Source: Neurospora tetrasperma FGSC 2508
Lineage: Eukaryota > Ascomycota > Sordariomycetes > Sordariales > Sordariaceae
NCBI RefSeq assembly: GCF_000213175.1
Contig: NW_009799103.1
Location: 585,295-649,294 of the forward strand
DNA: 64,000 nt
Direction: 5' to 3'
Shown here: positions 53,985 through 64,000 of the stretch, in pieces
Layout of the letters: each line of letters opens with the position of its first letter
How positions within the stretch are numbered: position 1 is the first letter of the stretch
Position numbers and translations under genes: made by a program
Notes under the pieces: model-generated
The model's input: the letters and a program-made list of their open reading frames with translations, nothing else
What the model was told of the DNA's origin: nothing
Database searches by the model: none

Positions 53985-55057
53985 GGCAGCTGGCGCTCCA
54001 AACGGATTGGGCTTTGCTCCTAATGTCGCTGGCTGGCCAAAGGCGCTGGCCACTGGAGCGGCTGGTGCTCCGAATGGGTTCGGCTTGGCTCCTAGCTGTG
54101 CTGGTTGGCCAAACGCACTCGTCGCTTGGGCAGGCTGTCCAAAAGCGGGGGTGGCAGCTTGTTGGCCAAATGCCCCTCCTGTTGATGGTGCTCCAAAGGG
54201 ATTTGGTTTCGCACCCAAGGCACTTGGCGCGCCGAAAGCTGATGTTGAGGCACCCAGTGCTGAGGGCTGGCCAAAAGGTGAAGCAGCAGCTGGCTGTGCT
54301 GCCTGTCCAAAGGCCGGAGTTCCAAAGGGATTTGGCTTGGCACCCAGGGCTGATGGCTGGCCAAAGGCGCCCGCTGGCTGAGAGGGAGCACCGAAGACGT
54401 TGGATGTTGTGGCAGGAGCACCAAGTGTGGTTGTTGAGCTCCCAAATGCACTTGGCCTTGGTCTGTCTTTTCCGAACTCGCCCGTTGTTCCTCCCGGTAA
54501 TGTGTTTTGGTTGCAAATGTCGTGTCGATTCGGATGTTTATTACCGGCGTCGACGATGTATTGGATAGCGCCCTGGATATTGCTCAGTGCTGCTTGGTTC
54601 TGCGCTTGTGCGCTTTGGTAGAGGTTGTTGATGTCGTTCAGTGCTCCTTCGGGGTTACCGGCGGCAAGACCATTCAAGTAGTACATTCGGATTTCCTCGA
54701 AACTTTGTTCCCGTTGTTCTCCACCAAATAGCTGCTCGGGCGGTTGTTTTCCTGGAGCGTAGGCTGAGAGGATCCATGTTGGGAGTTCTTCAGTCAAGTC
54801 TTTTCGAATGGCATCGGCGTCGAGGCTGTAGGGGTTTTCTCCGCTTCGGTTGCTACTAAATGAGGAGCCGCCCCCGGCTAGGGCACCAAATCGGTTGCCT
54901 GTTTGGAATCCGCCGGAAGTTTTGGGAGGGTGTTCGAATCGACAGTTGTCTGGACAAGAAAAGTGTCAGTAAGGCCAATCGTGTAGAGTAGAAAGCTCCC
55001 AGAACGCGTACTTCCATAGCGACAAGTGCCTTGTTGATAGAATTTGCAGATGGTCAT
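53157..55057 (-). CDS. CCCH zinc-finger FG nucleoporin, AMO1/Nup42-like
   Basis: Two exons on the complement, 55012-55057 and 53157-54949, give 612 aa. The intron (62 nt) lies within the zinc finger: C-KFYQQGT-C-RYGNN-C-RFE-H is complete only after splicing (C-x7-C-x5-C-x3-H). A helical part follows (ELPTWILSAYAPGKQPPEQL, then MYYLNGLAAGNPEGALNDIN). Residues about 180-500 are dense SAFG, NPFG and SPFG repeats, with a polyalanine run encoded by GCT/GCA repeats (about 53948-53983). The C-terminus is folded and typical (PVIRNFDGSFQMIWFPDGAP, then PKREFCAWDF). The product should sit on the cytoplasmic face of the nuclear pore in mRNA export, as Nup42 and fission-yeast Amo1 do. Confidence 0.9.
53948..53983. 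repeat. (CTG)n coding microsatellite (polyAla)
   Basis: About eleven CTG/GCT trinucleotides in a row. On the coding strand they give an Ala run of about ten in the nucleoporin. In plus-strand translation they would read as Leu, Cys or Ala. Confidence 0.9.
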
Positions 55058-56266
55058 GGCGACGGTATGAGGTTATGTCGCGGGGTGATAGCCCATATGG
55101 TGGAAGATGCTGAAGAGAGAGAACCCGTGTATTCCGTCGCGTCTTCAAAAGTTGCAAAAGGAAAGTCAGCCTTCTCAGCCTTGCAATCGAATTGGGGATG
55201 ATCCGGCGGCTCAGCGGTTCGGTGGATCAGCAGTGGGTTTTGTTCCATCCGTCCCGTCAGCCACAGAAGCACAGTGTTGGACAAACAGTGGACGTCGGCT
55301 TAAGGTGAGTGGGGGCTCTCGGCGTGCACGGACATCTCGGTCTAGGGACCGCTAGAATCGGCACTAACCGCGCCAAGAGGAAGAAATCCGGGGAGTTCAT
55401 CCACTGTCTCCCCTGGGCAACTCCACTGCAATTCTGGGGCTCTGGAGACGATGGGGATCTGTCAACGACATCGATCGGCCCTCTCTTCCGCTCAAGGCCG
55501 CTCTTCCTGTCCGCTCTTGTCCTCGACCGCTTTTCAGTGTTTGTTTGTTTGTTTTACTGCCAAGAACTCGGAATGGAGTTAAACATAGCGTAATATGTCT
55601 CGGGGTTTTCCGATCAATGAGCAAGTACATACTTACTAAGGAAGTAAACAATACTCCATATCCAATGCGATCAAGGTGATGACGTCCAATCCCCGGCAAT
55701 TCATTTCCATCGCATCGGGTGCCGAACCCCTGAACATCCGAAGCATGCAATGTAACGACAAGTTACGAAACTAAGTCGGTCATCGAGATGGAAACCTTCC
55801 GTGTCCAACGAATTCCGTCCTCTCTTAAAAGAAAAAGGAGAGAGAATACCGTGAATTGCCGCAGCATTGGTGGCAGATGACCTCTTGGCGATTGGCGCAT
55901 ACAAGTCAACAATGACACTGCGACGACATAATGCACTTGTGCTGTCCATTCATAACCCTGGACATCTCTCTAACCGCTAGCATAACCCTGGTCTGACCCC
56001 CTTCTTTGCATGTCATTTGTCCGAACAGCAATGCCGGCGCAAACCGATCCTCGTCCTCCTCACCATCGCAAGCAAGATAAACGAGCAGCAAGAAGCAAGA
56101 TGACGGCAGGGAGATATTACTTGACCACCGATCACCTCTTTGGCGACACTTTTCTCTTATAGTATCGGCCCCCATCTGAAGTTGTCCTTCTCTTATTAAC
56201 CTACACAAGCACTTATCTTGTCTCGTCTACCTACAACGTCTGTACAAGAAAGACAAGCTTCCAACA
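55058..56266. promoter_or_regulatory. divergent intergenic region of nucleoporin and P450 genes
   Basis: No supported gene. It provides the divergent promoters. A TGTTTGTTTGTTT tract lies at about 55540-55553. Confidence 0.45.
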
Positions 56267-57957
56267 ATGGCATTTGGCGCTGCCCACCTCCAGCTCTGGC
56301 TGGGGGCCTTGGTTGCCCTCGGTGCTATTTACGTGAGTACCTTATCCTCTGACGTGCCATCATCTCAAACAAACAAGAAGACCACTGACACAAACAACCT
56401 CAGACATCATGCCTCATCTTCTACCGCCTCTTCCTCCACCCCCTCGCCAAATATCCCGGCCCCTTCCTCGCCAAGCTGACCGACGGCTACATGGCCTACC
56501 ACGCCTTCAAAGGTGACCGGCACCTCGAGTTCTGGCGTATGCACGAGAAATACGGCAAATTCGTCCGCTTCGGGCCCAACTCGCTCTCCGTCAACTCCAA
56601 CACCGCCCTCAAGGACATCTACGGCTTCAAGGCCAACGTCCGCAAAGCCGAGTTCTACGACGCCTTCGTCCACCCGGCCCCCAACACCCACAACGCGCGC
56701 GACCGTGACCTACACGCCCGCAAGCGGCGCGTCCTGGCGCACGCCTTTTCCGATTCCGCCATCAAGGAAGTCGAGCGCTACATCCTGTCCAACATCCGCA
56801 CCTTTTGCGACGCCATCGGCGACCTTGGCCGCCCCAGCTTCGCTCCGCTAGCCGATAAGAAGGGATGGTCTTCCCCGAAAAACATGTCCGACTGGTGTAG
56901 CTGGCTAGCCATGGACATTTTGGGGGACCTCTGCTTCGGCAAAGCCTTCCACATGCTCGAGCGCCCCGACAACCGCTACGCCGTCGACCTCGTCTCCGTC
57001 GCCGCCCACCGCCACCTCATCTGCGGCACCATGCCCATGCTCGACAAGCTCTCGCTCGACCGTATCTTTCTGCGCAAAATTGCTTCTGGTAGAGCACAGT
57101 ACATGGCCTACAGTCGCCAACAGCTTGCCGAACGCACGGCGCTAGGCGACGAGACCGACCGCCGCGATTTCTTCTACTACCTCCTTAAAGCCCGCGACCC
57201 GGAAACAGGCCAGGGATTTACGACCCCTGAGCTCTGGGGCGAGTCAAACTTGCTAATTATCGCCGGGTCCGACACCACTTCCACCGCAATGGCCGCGACA
57301 CTATTCTACTTGGTCCGCAACCCTACTGCTCTCGCCCGCGTCACCGCCGAAATTCGCTCCCGCTTCGCTTCAGTTGAAGACATCCACCAGGGTCCTAGCC
57401 TCCAGTCATGCACTTACCTCCGCGCTTGCATCGACGAAGCAATGCGTTTGTCACCCTCAGTCGGCGGTCTCCTGCCTCGTGAAGTCCTGCCAGGCGGGAT
57501 AACCATTGATGGCGAACACGTTCCCCAAGGCACCATCATTGGCGTTCCTCACTATACTCTCCACCACAACGCTGCTTACTACCCTGATCCCTGGTCCTAC
57601 ACCCCTGAGCGCTGGCTGTCTACCCAATCTCCATCTGAAAAGGCTTCCGGCGCTGCCATGCAGACGGAGGAACAGATCCAACTTGCTCAATCAGCCTTCT
57701 GCCCCTTCTCCATCGGGCCGCGCGGTTGTATTGGTAAGGGACTGGCCTATATCGAGATGAGCATCACGTTGGCGAGGGTGTTGTTTTTGTATGACTTGCG
57801 CAGGGCGGTGGGAGTGGATGATCCGGCGGAGGGAGGGAAGAAAGGGTCGGAGTATGGAAGGCATCGCGTGGGGGAGATGCAGCTGGTGGATACGTTTACG
57901 AGTACCAAGGATGGGGTTATGGTTGAGTTTAGGCCAAGAGAGGATTTGGCTGCTTGA
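56267..57957 (+). CDS. cytochrome P450 monooxygenase
   Basis: Two exons, 56267-56332 and 56404-57957, give 539 aa. The 71-nt intron has GTGAGT and CTCAG. The first residues (LQLWLGALVALGAIY, then CLIFYRLFLHPLAKYPGPFL) form the ER anchor and proline hinge. The I-helix has AGSDTTS, the K-helix EAMR (ExxR), the PERF region YTPERW and the heme loop FSIGPRGCIGKGLA with Cys464 as iron ligand. All catalytic landmarks are present and the length is normal. The layout resembles the CYP families common in fungal secondary metabolism and detoxification (for example benzoate-hydroxylase or trichothecene-type enzymes), but I see no biosynthetic cluster around it. Substrate unknown. Confidence 0.93.
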
Positions 57958-58696
57958 GTGGGCGTTTCTGTGGATGACGGATGGACTAGAAGAGGTTAAA
58001 GGGGGCGGGTACAAAGGTACTAAGAGAAAGTTGCATGCCCTCGGGAGGGAAGGAAAAGAGGTAAGGTTGGATTTACCGTTACTGTCACAATCTTGTTATG
58101 GTAGCATTACGACGAACATGTTGCATCTTTTGGTAGCACGGTAGTCTGGGTGGTTATTGTTGGTGGATCGAGTTGAACATCTATCTGTGTAACCCTCCGC
58201 ACATCCACCCCATCCCCTACAAACACCCAAAAACTCCCATGCCACCTTTCATGTAAATGACTGTACTTTAGCTGTCTTTTTTACGCGTGATTGATAACAG
58301 GCACCAGAGTGAAGTTCCTGGGTTACCTGGCTATACAACTTTATACGGTATCTCGATAGCTGAAGATCTCGATGGCTTCCTCTTCTCCTTCCTCCTCCTA
58401 GCAATATACTTATCGGAATAGCGCTGGTTATAGGGATGGGCATAGCTTTGAGTAATGTATAGTGGGTATAGTGTGTGTGCGACGTGAAAAGGCGTTGTAA
58501 ATGACCAAGTCAAGTCCTGGGCTGTAATTGTGGTATCATGATATATTGGGGGAAAAAAAAAAAAAAACGGAAATCTAGTGTAACGGGAAAACAATGCTCA
58601 GCTTCAGATCCGCAAATTAAGCTCAAAATTCGCTGTGTCCAAGAAGTATCCCACTCCATGTCCGTCCCAATATCTCCAGTGTCCTTTCCAATTCAC
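57958..58696. other. intergenic region between convergent P450 and frameshifted orphan gene
   Basis: No supported gene. An A15 run lies near 58553-58567. Confidence 0.5.
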
Positions 58697-59603
58697 CTAG
58701 TATCCATCCCCATATACAGGTTGTCCTTCCCGATATTCCATCCCTTCATCTCTCGACCATCCCAAATTTTTTCCAGGCCACCAATCTTCGTCATCGCTGT
58801 CGCTGTCACTATCGTCGTCGTCGTCACTATCGTCCTCCTCGCTCGCTTCTACCTCGTGGTGAGGGCAACAAGAGGCTCTTTCGGCACCAGCAGCAGCTAC
58901 CTCTACTTCTTCCTTCTCCCTGCTCTCGCAGCTTTCCATTGGCGCGGCAGCAGCAGCCTCGAGTTTCTCAGCTCTTAACTCTGCGAGCTTCTTGACATGG
59001 GCAGCCATCAGCTGGTTTGCCAACGGCAGCCACTTCTGAAGTGTCGCCTCGCGCTTCGGGCTACTTCTCAGCTGGAGCACCTTCCGGTACTTCAAGAGGG
59101 CAGCAGGGTACTTGAGTTCACGGGAGGTGTCGTCGCTGCTACCCTTGACCGGGACAACACTACTACCAACGCTTGGCTCCTGATCTTCGGACTTGACAGG
59201 CTCAGGACGAGGCACCACCTCCACCTCCGGGGATGATGAAGACCGCCCCGAGAAATTTTCAGGAGCAGATGGGGGCGTGAGGAGGGGGGACCTGGATTCC
59301 ACCTTTACCTCCTTCTTCTGCTTCTTCTGCTTCTTTGGCTGAGGCTGAGGCTGAGGCTGAGGCTGCTGCTCCTCCTCTTGCTGTGTGCTGGTGGTGGGGG
59401 GGGGGGGCCTTGCGCTTCTTGCTCCCTCTGCTGGTAGTGGAGGTACCTCCATTCTTAGCAGCTCCGTTTTTCTTTGGTGCTGCAGCAGGCACCTTGGCGA
59501 TCATCTCTGCTGCCTGATCCTCCTCCTGCTCCTCCTTTTTGATGATAGGAGACTTGGGGAGCTGCAGGGTCTGCGATGAGTGGTCGTTGTGGAGAGGTGC
59601 CAT
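58697..59603 (-). pseudogene. orphan charged protein interrupted by a frameshift in a C12 tract
   Basis: On the complement, an ATG at 59603 starts MAPLHNDHSSQTLQLPKSPI and runs through KKRKA into a C12 run (59396-59407, G on plus). In this sequence it then reads HHQHTARGG to an early stop at 59259. Shifted by one base at the run, the frame continues as TTSTQQEEEQQPQPQPQPQP and on to a stop at 58697. That second frame has coding character throughout: ELKYPAALLKYRKVLQLRSS, LQKWLPLANQLMAAHVKKLA, acidic DDSDDDDDSDSDSDDEDWWP, and a GYxx-type C-terminus. A run of 11 C would restore one frame of about 300 residues. The tract may be a sequencing or assembly error or a real length change. Not recognised. 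Confidence 0.6.
59396..59407. repeat. G12/C12 homopolymer at the frameshift
   Basis: Twelve consecutive G on the plus strand, seen directly, at the point where the two halves of the minus-strand orphan gene change phase. Confidence 0.9.
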
Positions 59604-62600
59604 TGTGTCGGATGGTAGTCTGGTTCTGCAGGACACTGATTATTAGCTTTACATCCCTTGTTTACCCACTGTTCATGGCTGATTTGAGTCGGAATGGTAG
59701 GCCAGGTTTGGATAGGTAGGTCTTCAGGTACAGTGAGCCGATACAGGTCAACCATCCGACGCCGTAACGTTTTGCTCAAATGCTCCATCAACAACCTTTG
59801 GCAAATACCAAAAGTAACCTCAAACTGTGTTGCAATGCTAAATTTGTTGGTCGCGCTACTAGTTTTGAAGACACCAAAACATGACTGGCTCAGGAAGAAG
59901 TGGAGATCAGAACAGGTGCTGGCTATAAGAACAACAAGGGGAGGCGTCCGGGCGAATTGCGGGTATTACACATCAAGCCCCTAGATCCGTCCTTGATACG
60001 CTGGCAGTGATGATAACGACGGGATGGATTGGGTCTGATGAGCCACGATAGGTAAGGTAGAGAACGCAATACAGTCGACGGCCAAAGCGAGGTGTCAAGA
60101 CCCGACCCGACTGCGGAGCTGTCGTGAAGGTTCTTGTTGCGGGGCTCGTCATGCCCGCTAAAACTTCAGGCTGTGATAGGGGGGACGGCAGCAAAAGGGC
60201 AGGCGGGTCTGGCCCTAATCTTCTCAATGGCCCTCACTGGGAAGAAGCATTGAGTGGTTAAGGTTTCCCTTTGCCCCAGTGTCCAGTGTGTCACCATCTT
60301 GCTGCTGCTCGGACTCGGCGTTCAGAACGCACTGAGCGGCGGGAATAGCTGCAAAGCAAGTAGATTGCCTTGAGGTCTCAACCACCAGGAAGAATGTGAA
60401 GAGATCCCTAAAGCCGGGCTTGCAACAGACGAAGAACCAGAGAACCTGCCCGATGAGACAAGCCTCTCGTTGCTGCACACTTATGCGAGTTTGGGGCAAA
60501 TCGTCACACAAAAGCCAAGTAGACGCAGCAAAAATCACAAGGGGAGGATTCATAAGCAAGCAAAACATCAAAAGTCATAGACCAAGTGGTCAAATGCAAC
60601 GCGGGACCAAGAGCGTTCACGAAAGCAGAAAGTCATTCGAAGCCAAAGCACAGGGCGCTCGTGGGCGTCTGAACTTACCGAGTTGATGATATATAGAAAT
60701 GGTGTTTTGTATTGGCGGATGATGTTGTGTCAACAGTTGGTGGGAGATGATTCAGGGATGCAAATGATGCTTGGATAAAGATTTGTGATGGAGAGTGAAG
60801 AGGTGTTTGTCTTGGTCTTGATGAGAAAGTTCCTAGATGAATGTTCGAACGTGAGGTTGGTGTGGGTTGATAGTGGTGATACTGATGTTTGCCTAGGAAG
60901 GATGAGGAGCGAGAGGAAAAAGAAGAACAACTGGACCTGGGGTGGACCTGCTCTTATACTCTCTAGAGTCAGAAATCCCTGTGACTCTCATACCGGTGTG
61001 CCTGAGGACAAAAGACTGGCCTGAGGTTATTAATATGACAACACATCTATGCATCCTCGTGCGTGGAAAATGGAGGAGGATAAACGAAGCTGTGAGTGTA
61101 TGTACTGCTAAATATTATTTCTGACCTGCCTAGGCTATATGCCTAGTTGGTCGGTTCTACACCTGACGCCCACTTCTACTGTTCCAACTTTTCCACGACT
61201 AGACACTGTTGATACGCATAATATTGATCTGTCCACAGTATTGATGACTATAATCCGCATGTAATGAACCCAACCCCCCGCCTCTCTTCATACTATGACA
61301 CACGAAATCCAAATACATCGAGGCTCGTACATTCGGGTCCGAACCATAACCGCCCGCCAGTACTCGGGGCTATCAGCAAAGTACCACTGTCCGCTGCTTT
61401 CCACCGCTCGTGGACCGCCTGCCATACCAATATGACATGTGTGTTGCAAAGGCATGTTTCGCCCACCAACTGTTCTACCTATAACCTCCGAAGAGGCCAC
61501 CTTGGACGCAAGTGGTTTTGCATTTGGCTTTTTCTGGTTACGGAACCAAGATTCTGTGGATCTCTTCTAGTTGTCTTCCGTTCTAGGTAAACTTTTTCCT
61601 CGGCCACGCTGTCGTTTCTCTTTGCCTTCGCTTTTTGGTGTGAATAGAGGTACTTCCCGCACTGGGGAGATTGACTCCATCGTGCATCTGATTCTAACTT
61701 CACGAACTCTACTTTTTCAGCGCCAGAACGCTTTAATGGAACAAACATGAGAGAAACCTATCTCCCTTCTCTCTGCTCTCCTGCCCTATCTGTCTCTCTT
61801 TCTTTTTTTCCTCTTCTTCACTTTGTCTACTTCAACAAGCCATCGGTTGATGTCCGTCACATCAGCAGCACTTCCATTTGTTGTAGGCCCATGCCGGCGC
61901 TGACAGCTTCCATCACCGCCTGACTGACTCAAACCACGAATCCTCTCCTTGAATGACACATGTCAACGTCGACCTGGCTCGTCCAAGGAGTCAAGCGTTG
62001 TTTGATGGGAGGAAAGCCTCCATGAAGCATGGCTTGGAAAAAAAATCAAAAGCATCGGCAGTTTACTAGTAGCTGCAGCATGTTAAGCGGTGCCGGTAGT
62101 CCGCACACATATATATATGTTGACTCCGCAGCCGGCAGCTTTATTGCAGGCAAGCCTTGGTAGAAACTTTCCTCGTACATGCATATATGCCTGATCTCCA
62201 CGAGTGGGCGAGGACAAGGACCTGGAAAGTTCACTACATCCCGCTCCAGCTAGTGTGCAGTGGACTTCTTCCTGGGCTTCTCGGCGCCTTGACATACTGC
62301 ATGCTTTTCAAACCAAAAATAGGTACCGTAGGAACTCGAGAAATTGGCAACCGTCAATCTCCTCTTTGAGCGCCGGGCAGAACATATATTTATACAGGAC
62401 ACGCCCGATTCTGTACATGACAACGCACGCAAGTTACCGTGGTGGGCAATGTCCTCGAATGTTCACTAACTGGACAGACACATCTGCTGGCATCTGCTGG
62501 CTTAGATACGGGACGCCAACATATGCCCTGCTCTGCGATAACTTGAAGGGACTTCCGAAGTAGCCGTAAGTACAAGTAAGAGACGCAGATTGCTGAGACC

Positions 62601-63285
62601 GTGTCCGTAGCTTTGTGCCGGCAGTACCTGGTGTAGTAAGGGAAGCGCTTCTGACCCCGACCCCAAACTTTTTCTGCCGGGCCACCATACAAAAGGCTTC
62701 TGTTACTGTCATGCTGCCGAAACGAACACGCCGTTGATGATCAAATGGAAAGATTTGCTGAATGTTGCTCCGAGTGTCCGAACTCCGAAATATGGGTTGA
62801 TGCTGCTTGCTTAGAGCCCAAGTGACTCAAGAAGAGGTTCGCAAACGGAGAGTTTATTGAGGCGGGATGTTTTCATTTCTCAGAAAAAATTACCAAGTGG
62901 CCATCATCCTGAAGTAAACGAGGTGGTGTAAACTACCTAGAGATGCAGAGAAAAGAAAGAAAAACGCTTTCCGTAACTTCCGTTGCTCAACCCCTCACTT
63001 CTCACTGCATTGCTCCTTCCCTTTTACCCAAGCTCCAGCTTCCTCCATCCACGTAACCTGCAGGAGCTGCTCCGCTGTTCATCCATCACTGTTTCCTTCC
63101 GACGCTGCTCATCCCCAGGTCCCTCCCAGGAGAGAGCCCGCCGTTCCAGTCCTGAACCACCCCTTCACTTTTCTTCGTCATCCAAAAAATCGTCCCACCA
63201 AACTCAGGTCCCGCCATGATCCTCCCCAAGTGGAACCATCTCCCTAAATGATCCCACTACTCACCTATAGTACCTTGACCTTGCT
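59604..63285. other. long intergenic region without supported gene
   Basis: ORFs are short and without motifs. One stretch on the complement (about 59640-59788, MEHLSKTLRRRMVDLYRLTV) looks somewhat coding and might be leader or a lost exon of the frameshifted gene, but no splice path fits. A TATATATA tract lies at about 62109-62118 and a CTACCTAGAG motif at about 62934. Confidence 0.45.
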
Positions 63286-64000
63286 CTAACTTTCCGTGTC
63301 CATCTCCTCCCCAGCCTCTTCTGTCTCCTCCGTGTCCATCTCTCCAGCCTCTCCCATATTCTCGCCAGCCTCTCCCTCCTCCGCATCCATCTTCTCTCCA
63401 GCCTCTGCCATATCCTCTCTAGCCTCTCCCTCATCCGTATCCCACACCTCTTCAGCCTCTCCCATATACTCATCACCCTCCTCCATCTCATCATCAGCCT
63501 CCGCCCCACTTTCAACGTCCATTTCCCCTCGCTGGAACCTCTCAAACCACTCCGGAAAGTCTGGGTGATTGACCATCTTCATCAGCGCAAGCTTTCTAAT
63601 AAGATACTTGATCATAGCCCTCTGCGGGATTCCAGAAGCCTGCCTGATTATGCACGTGCGCAGAATCTGCCTGAGCTCGCGCTCTGTCAAAGTTTCGGCA
63701 ATTTGTTCGGTGAGCGCTACTGATTCCTCGAGGACGATGCGTTGTACAGTGGCTGCGGCTTGGCGGCGGTGGTACGCGGCGCGAGGTGTAGTTGCGTTGG
63801 CGTCGGGAACACCTGTGTTGGCGTTGGGCGTAGCTTGATCTGATGGAGTCGGATCGTGTTGGGCGGGGGAAGTGATGGTGGGAATGCCCTGGTTGGCGGA
63901 TGGTCTGGCAGCCCGTGACATATCGCCACCGGTTGTGGGATCATTCGTCGTTGGATAGAAGCGAGGCTCCGAGGCGGGTGCTGTTGTTGGGCTTGGATTG
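63286..64000 (-). CDS. orphan protein with strongly acidic repeat tail, 5' end off window
   Basis: The complement encodes a frame open to the window edge; an internal ATG at 63921 gives 211 aa (MSRAARPSANQGIPTITSPA). Upstream codons remain open (PTTAPASEPRFYPTTNDPTT), so the real start may be outside. A folded helical core lies in the middle (IAETLTERELRQILRTCIIR, then AMIKYLIRKLALMKMVNHPD and FPEWFERFQRGE). The last 80 residues are degenerate repeats of EAGE-x-M-D/G-E-A/E type, almost all Glu, Asp, Gly, Ala and Met. The tail has no basic residue to speak of. It is not recognised, and its layout of helical core plus acidic tail recalls the island's coiled-coil genes without clear sequence similarity. 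Confidence 0.6.
   Translation of the reverse strand, partial: NPSPTTAPASEPRFYPTTNDPTTGGDMSRAARPSANQGIPTITSPAQHDPTPSDQATPNANTGVPDANATTPRAAYHRRQAAATVQRIVLEESVALTEQIAETLTERELRQILRTCIIRQASGIPQRAMIKYLIRKLALMKMVNHPDFPEWFERFQRGEMDVESGAEADDEMEEGDEYMGEAEEVWDTDEGEAREDMAEAGEKMDAEEGEAGENMGEAGEMDTEETEEAGEEMDTES

Noticed and set aside
53533-54381. Plus-strand Ala/Gly/Pro-rich ORF antisense to the nucleoporin
   Set aside because: It reads the complement of FG repeats. The repeats make long open frames on both strands; only the minus strand has the zinc finger and C-terminal domain.

Overview
This window is a contig from a filamentous ascomycete, most likely a Sordariales species close to Neurospora or Sordaria (inference). 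The grounds are: short introns (about 45-150 nt) with GTRAGT-like donors, CTAAC/CTGAC branch sites and YAG acceptors; GC-rich third codon positions; GC-rich intergenic DNA carrying repeated TACCTAAGGTAG-type palindromes; and fungal housekeeping genes (DASH Dam1, a CCCH/FG nucleoporin, SCOT, an Ariadne-type RBR ligase, ribosomal protein S20). Gene models were built by hand from open frames and splice signals. Where I list exons, the spliced lengths were checked to be in frame.

Left part (1-14.7 kb) is ordinary core genome: a partial CRAL-TRIO protein with a mitochondrial-type N-terminus (-), DAM1 (+), a DUF167 protein (-), a mitochondrial Prx5-like peroxiredoxin (+), mitochondrial succinyl-CoA:3-ketoacid CoA transferase (-), an RBR ubiquitin ligase (-) and an SR-rich FHA protein of the SNIP1/Pml1 type (+). 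Between 14.7 and 17.9 kb I see no gene.

Middle part (17.9-41.3 kb) is an accessory-looking island. It opens with a very large NOD-like receptor gene: a SesB-type esterase domain, an NB-ARC NTPase, then more than 1,000 residues of low-complexity tail. Behind it lies an array of small orphan genes, nearly all on the minus strand. Four (25.7, 27.4, 29.8 and 31.1 kb) encode diverged versions of one short coiled coil, and a fifth copy (28.6 kb) is interrupted. Further along are decayed frames, a protein with repeats resembling the RNA polymerase II CTD (38.3 kb), a decayed fragment sharing that protein's C-terminus (33.5 kb), a small Cys-rich gene whose frame is cut by successive TAG/TGA codons (34.8 kb), and unrecognised ORFs. 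The in-frame stops are all of the kind C-to-T change produces from CAG or CGA, as expected after repeat-induced point mutation, but this is not proven.

Right part (41.7-64 kb) mixes core and lineage-specific genes: a small DUF1476/ATPase-inhibitor-like protein (+), a seven-TM rhodopsin-domain (Pth11-like) membrane protein (+), a mitochondrial 2-oxoglutarate dioxygenase of the gamma-butyrobetaine/trimethyllysine type (+), ribosomal protein S20 (-), a Cue3/ASCC2-like CUE protein (+), an AMO1/Nup42-like nucleoporin (-), a cytochrome P450 (+), an orphan basic/acidic protein with a frameshift in a C12 tract (-) and a partial orphan acidic protein (-) running off the end. Functionally, SCOT, the peroxiredoxin and the carnitine-type dioxygenase are mitochondrial metabolism; the NLR and its neighbouring orphan array are the best candidate for an undescribed self/non-self or defence-related system.
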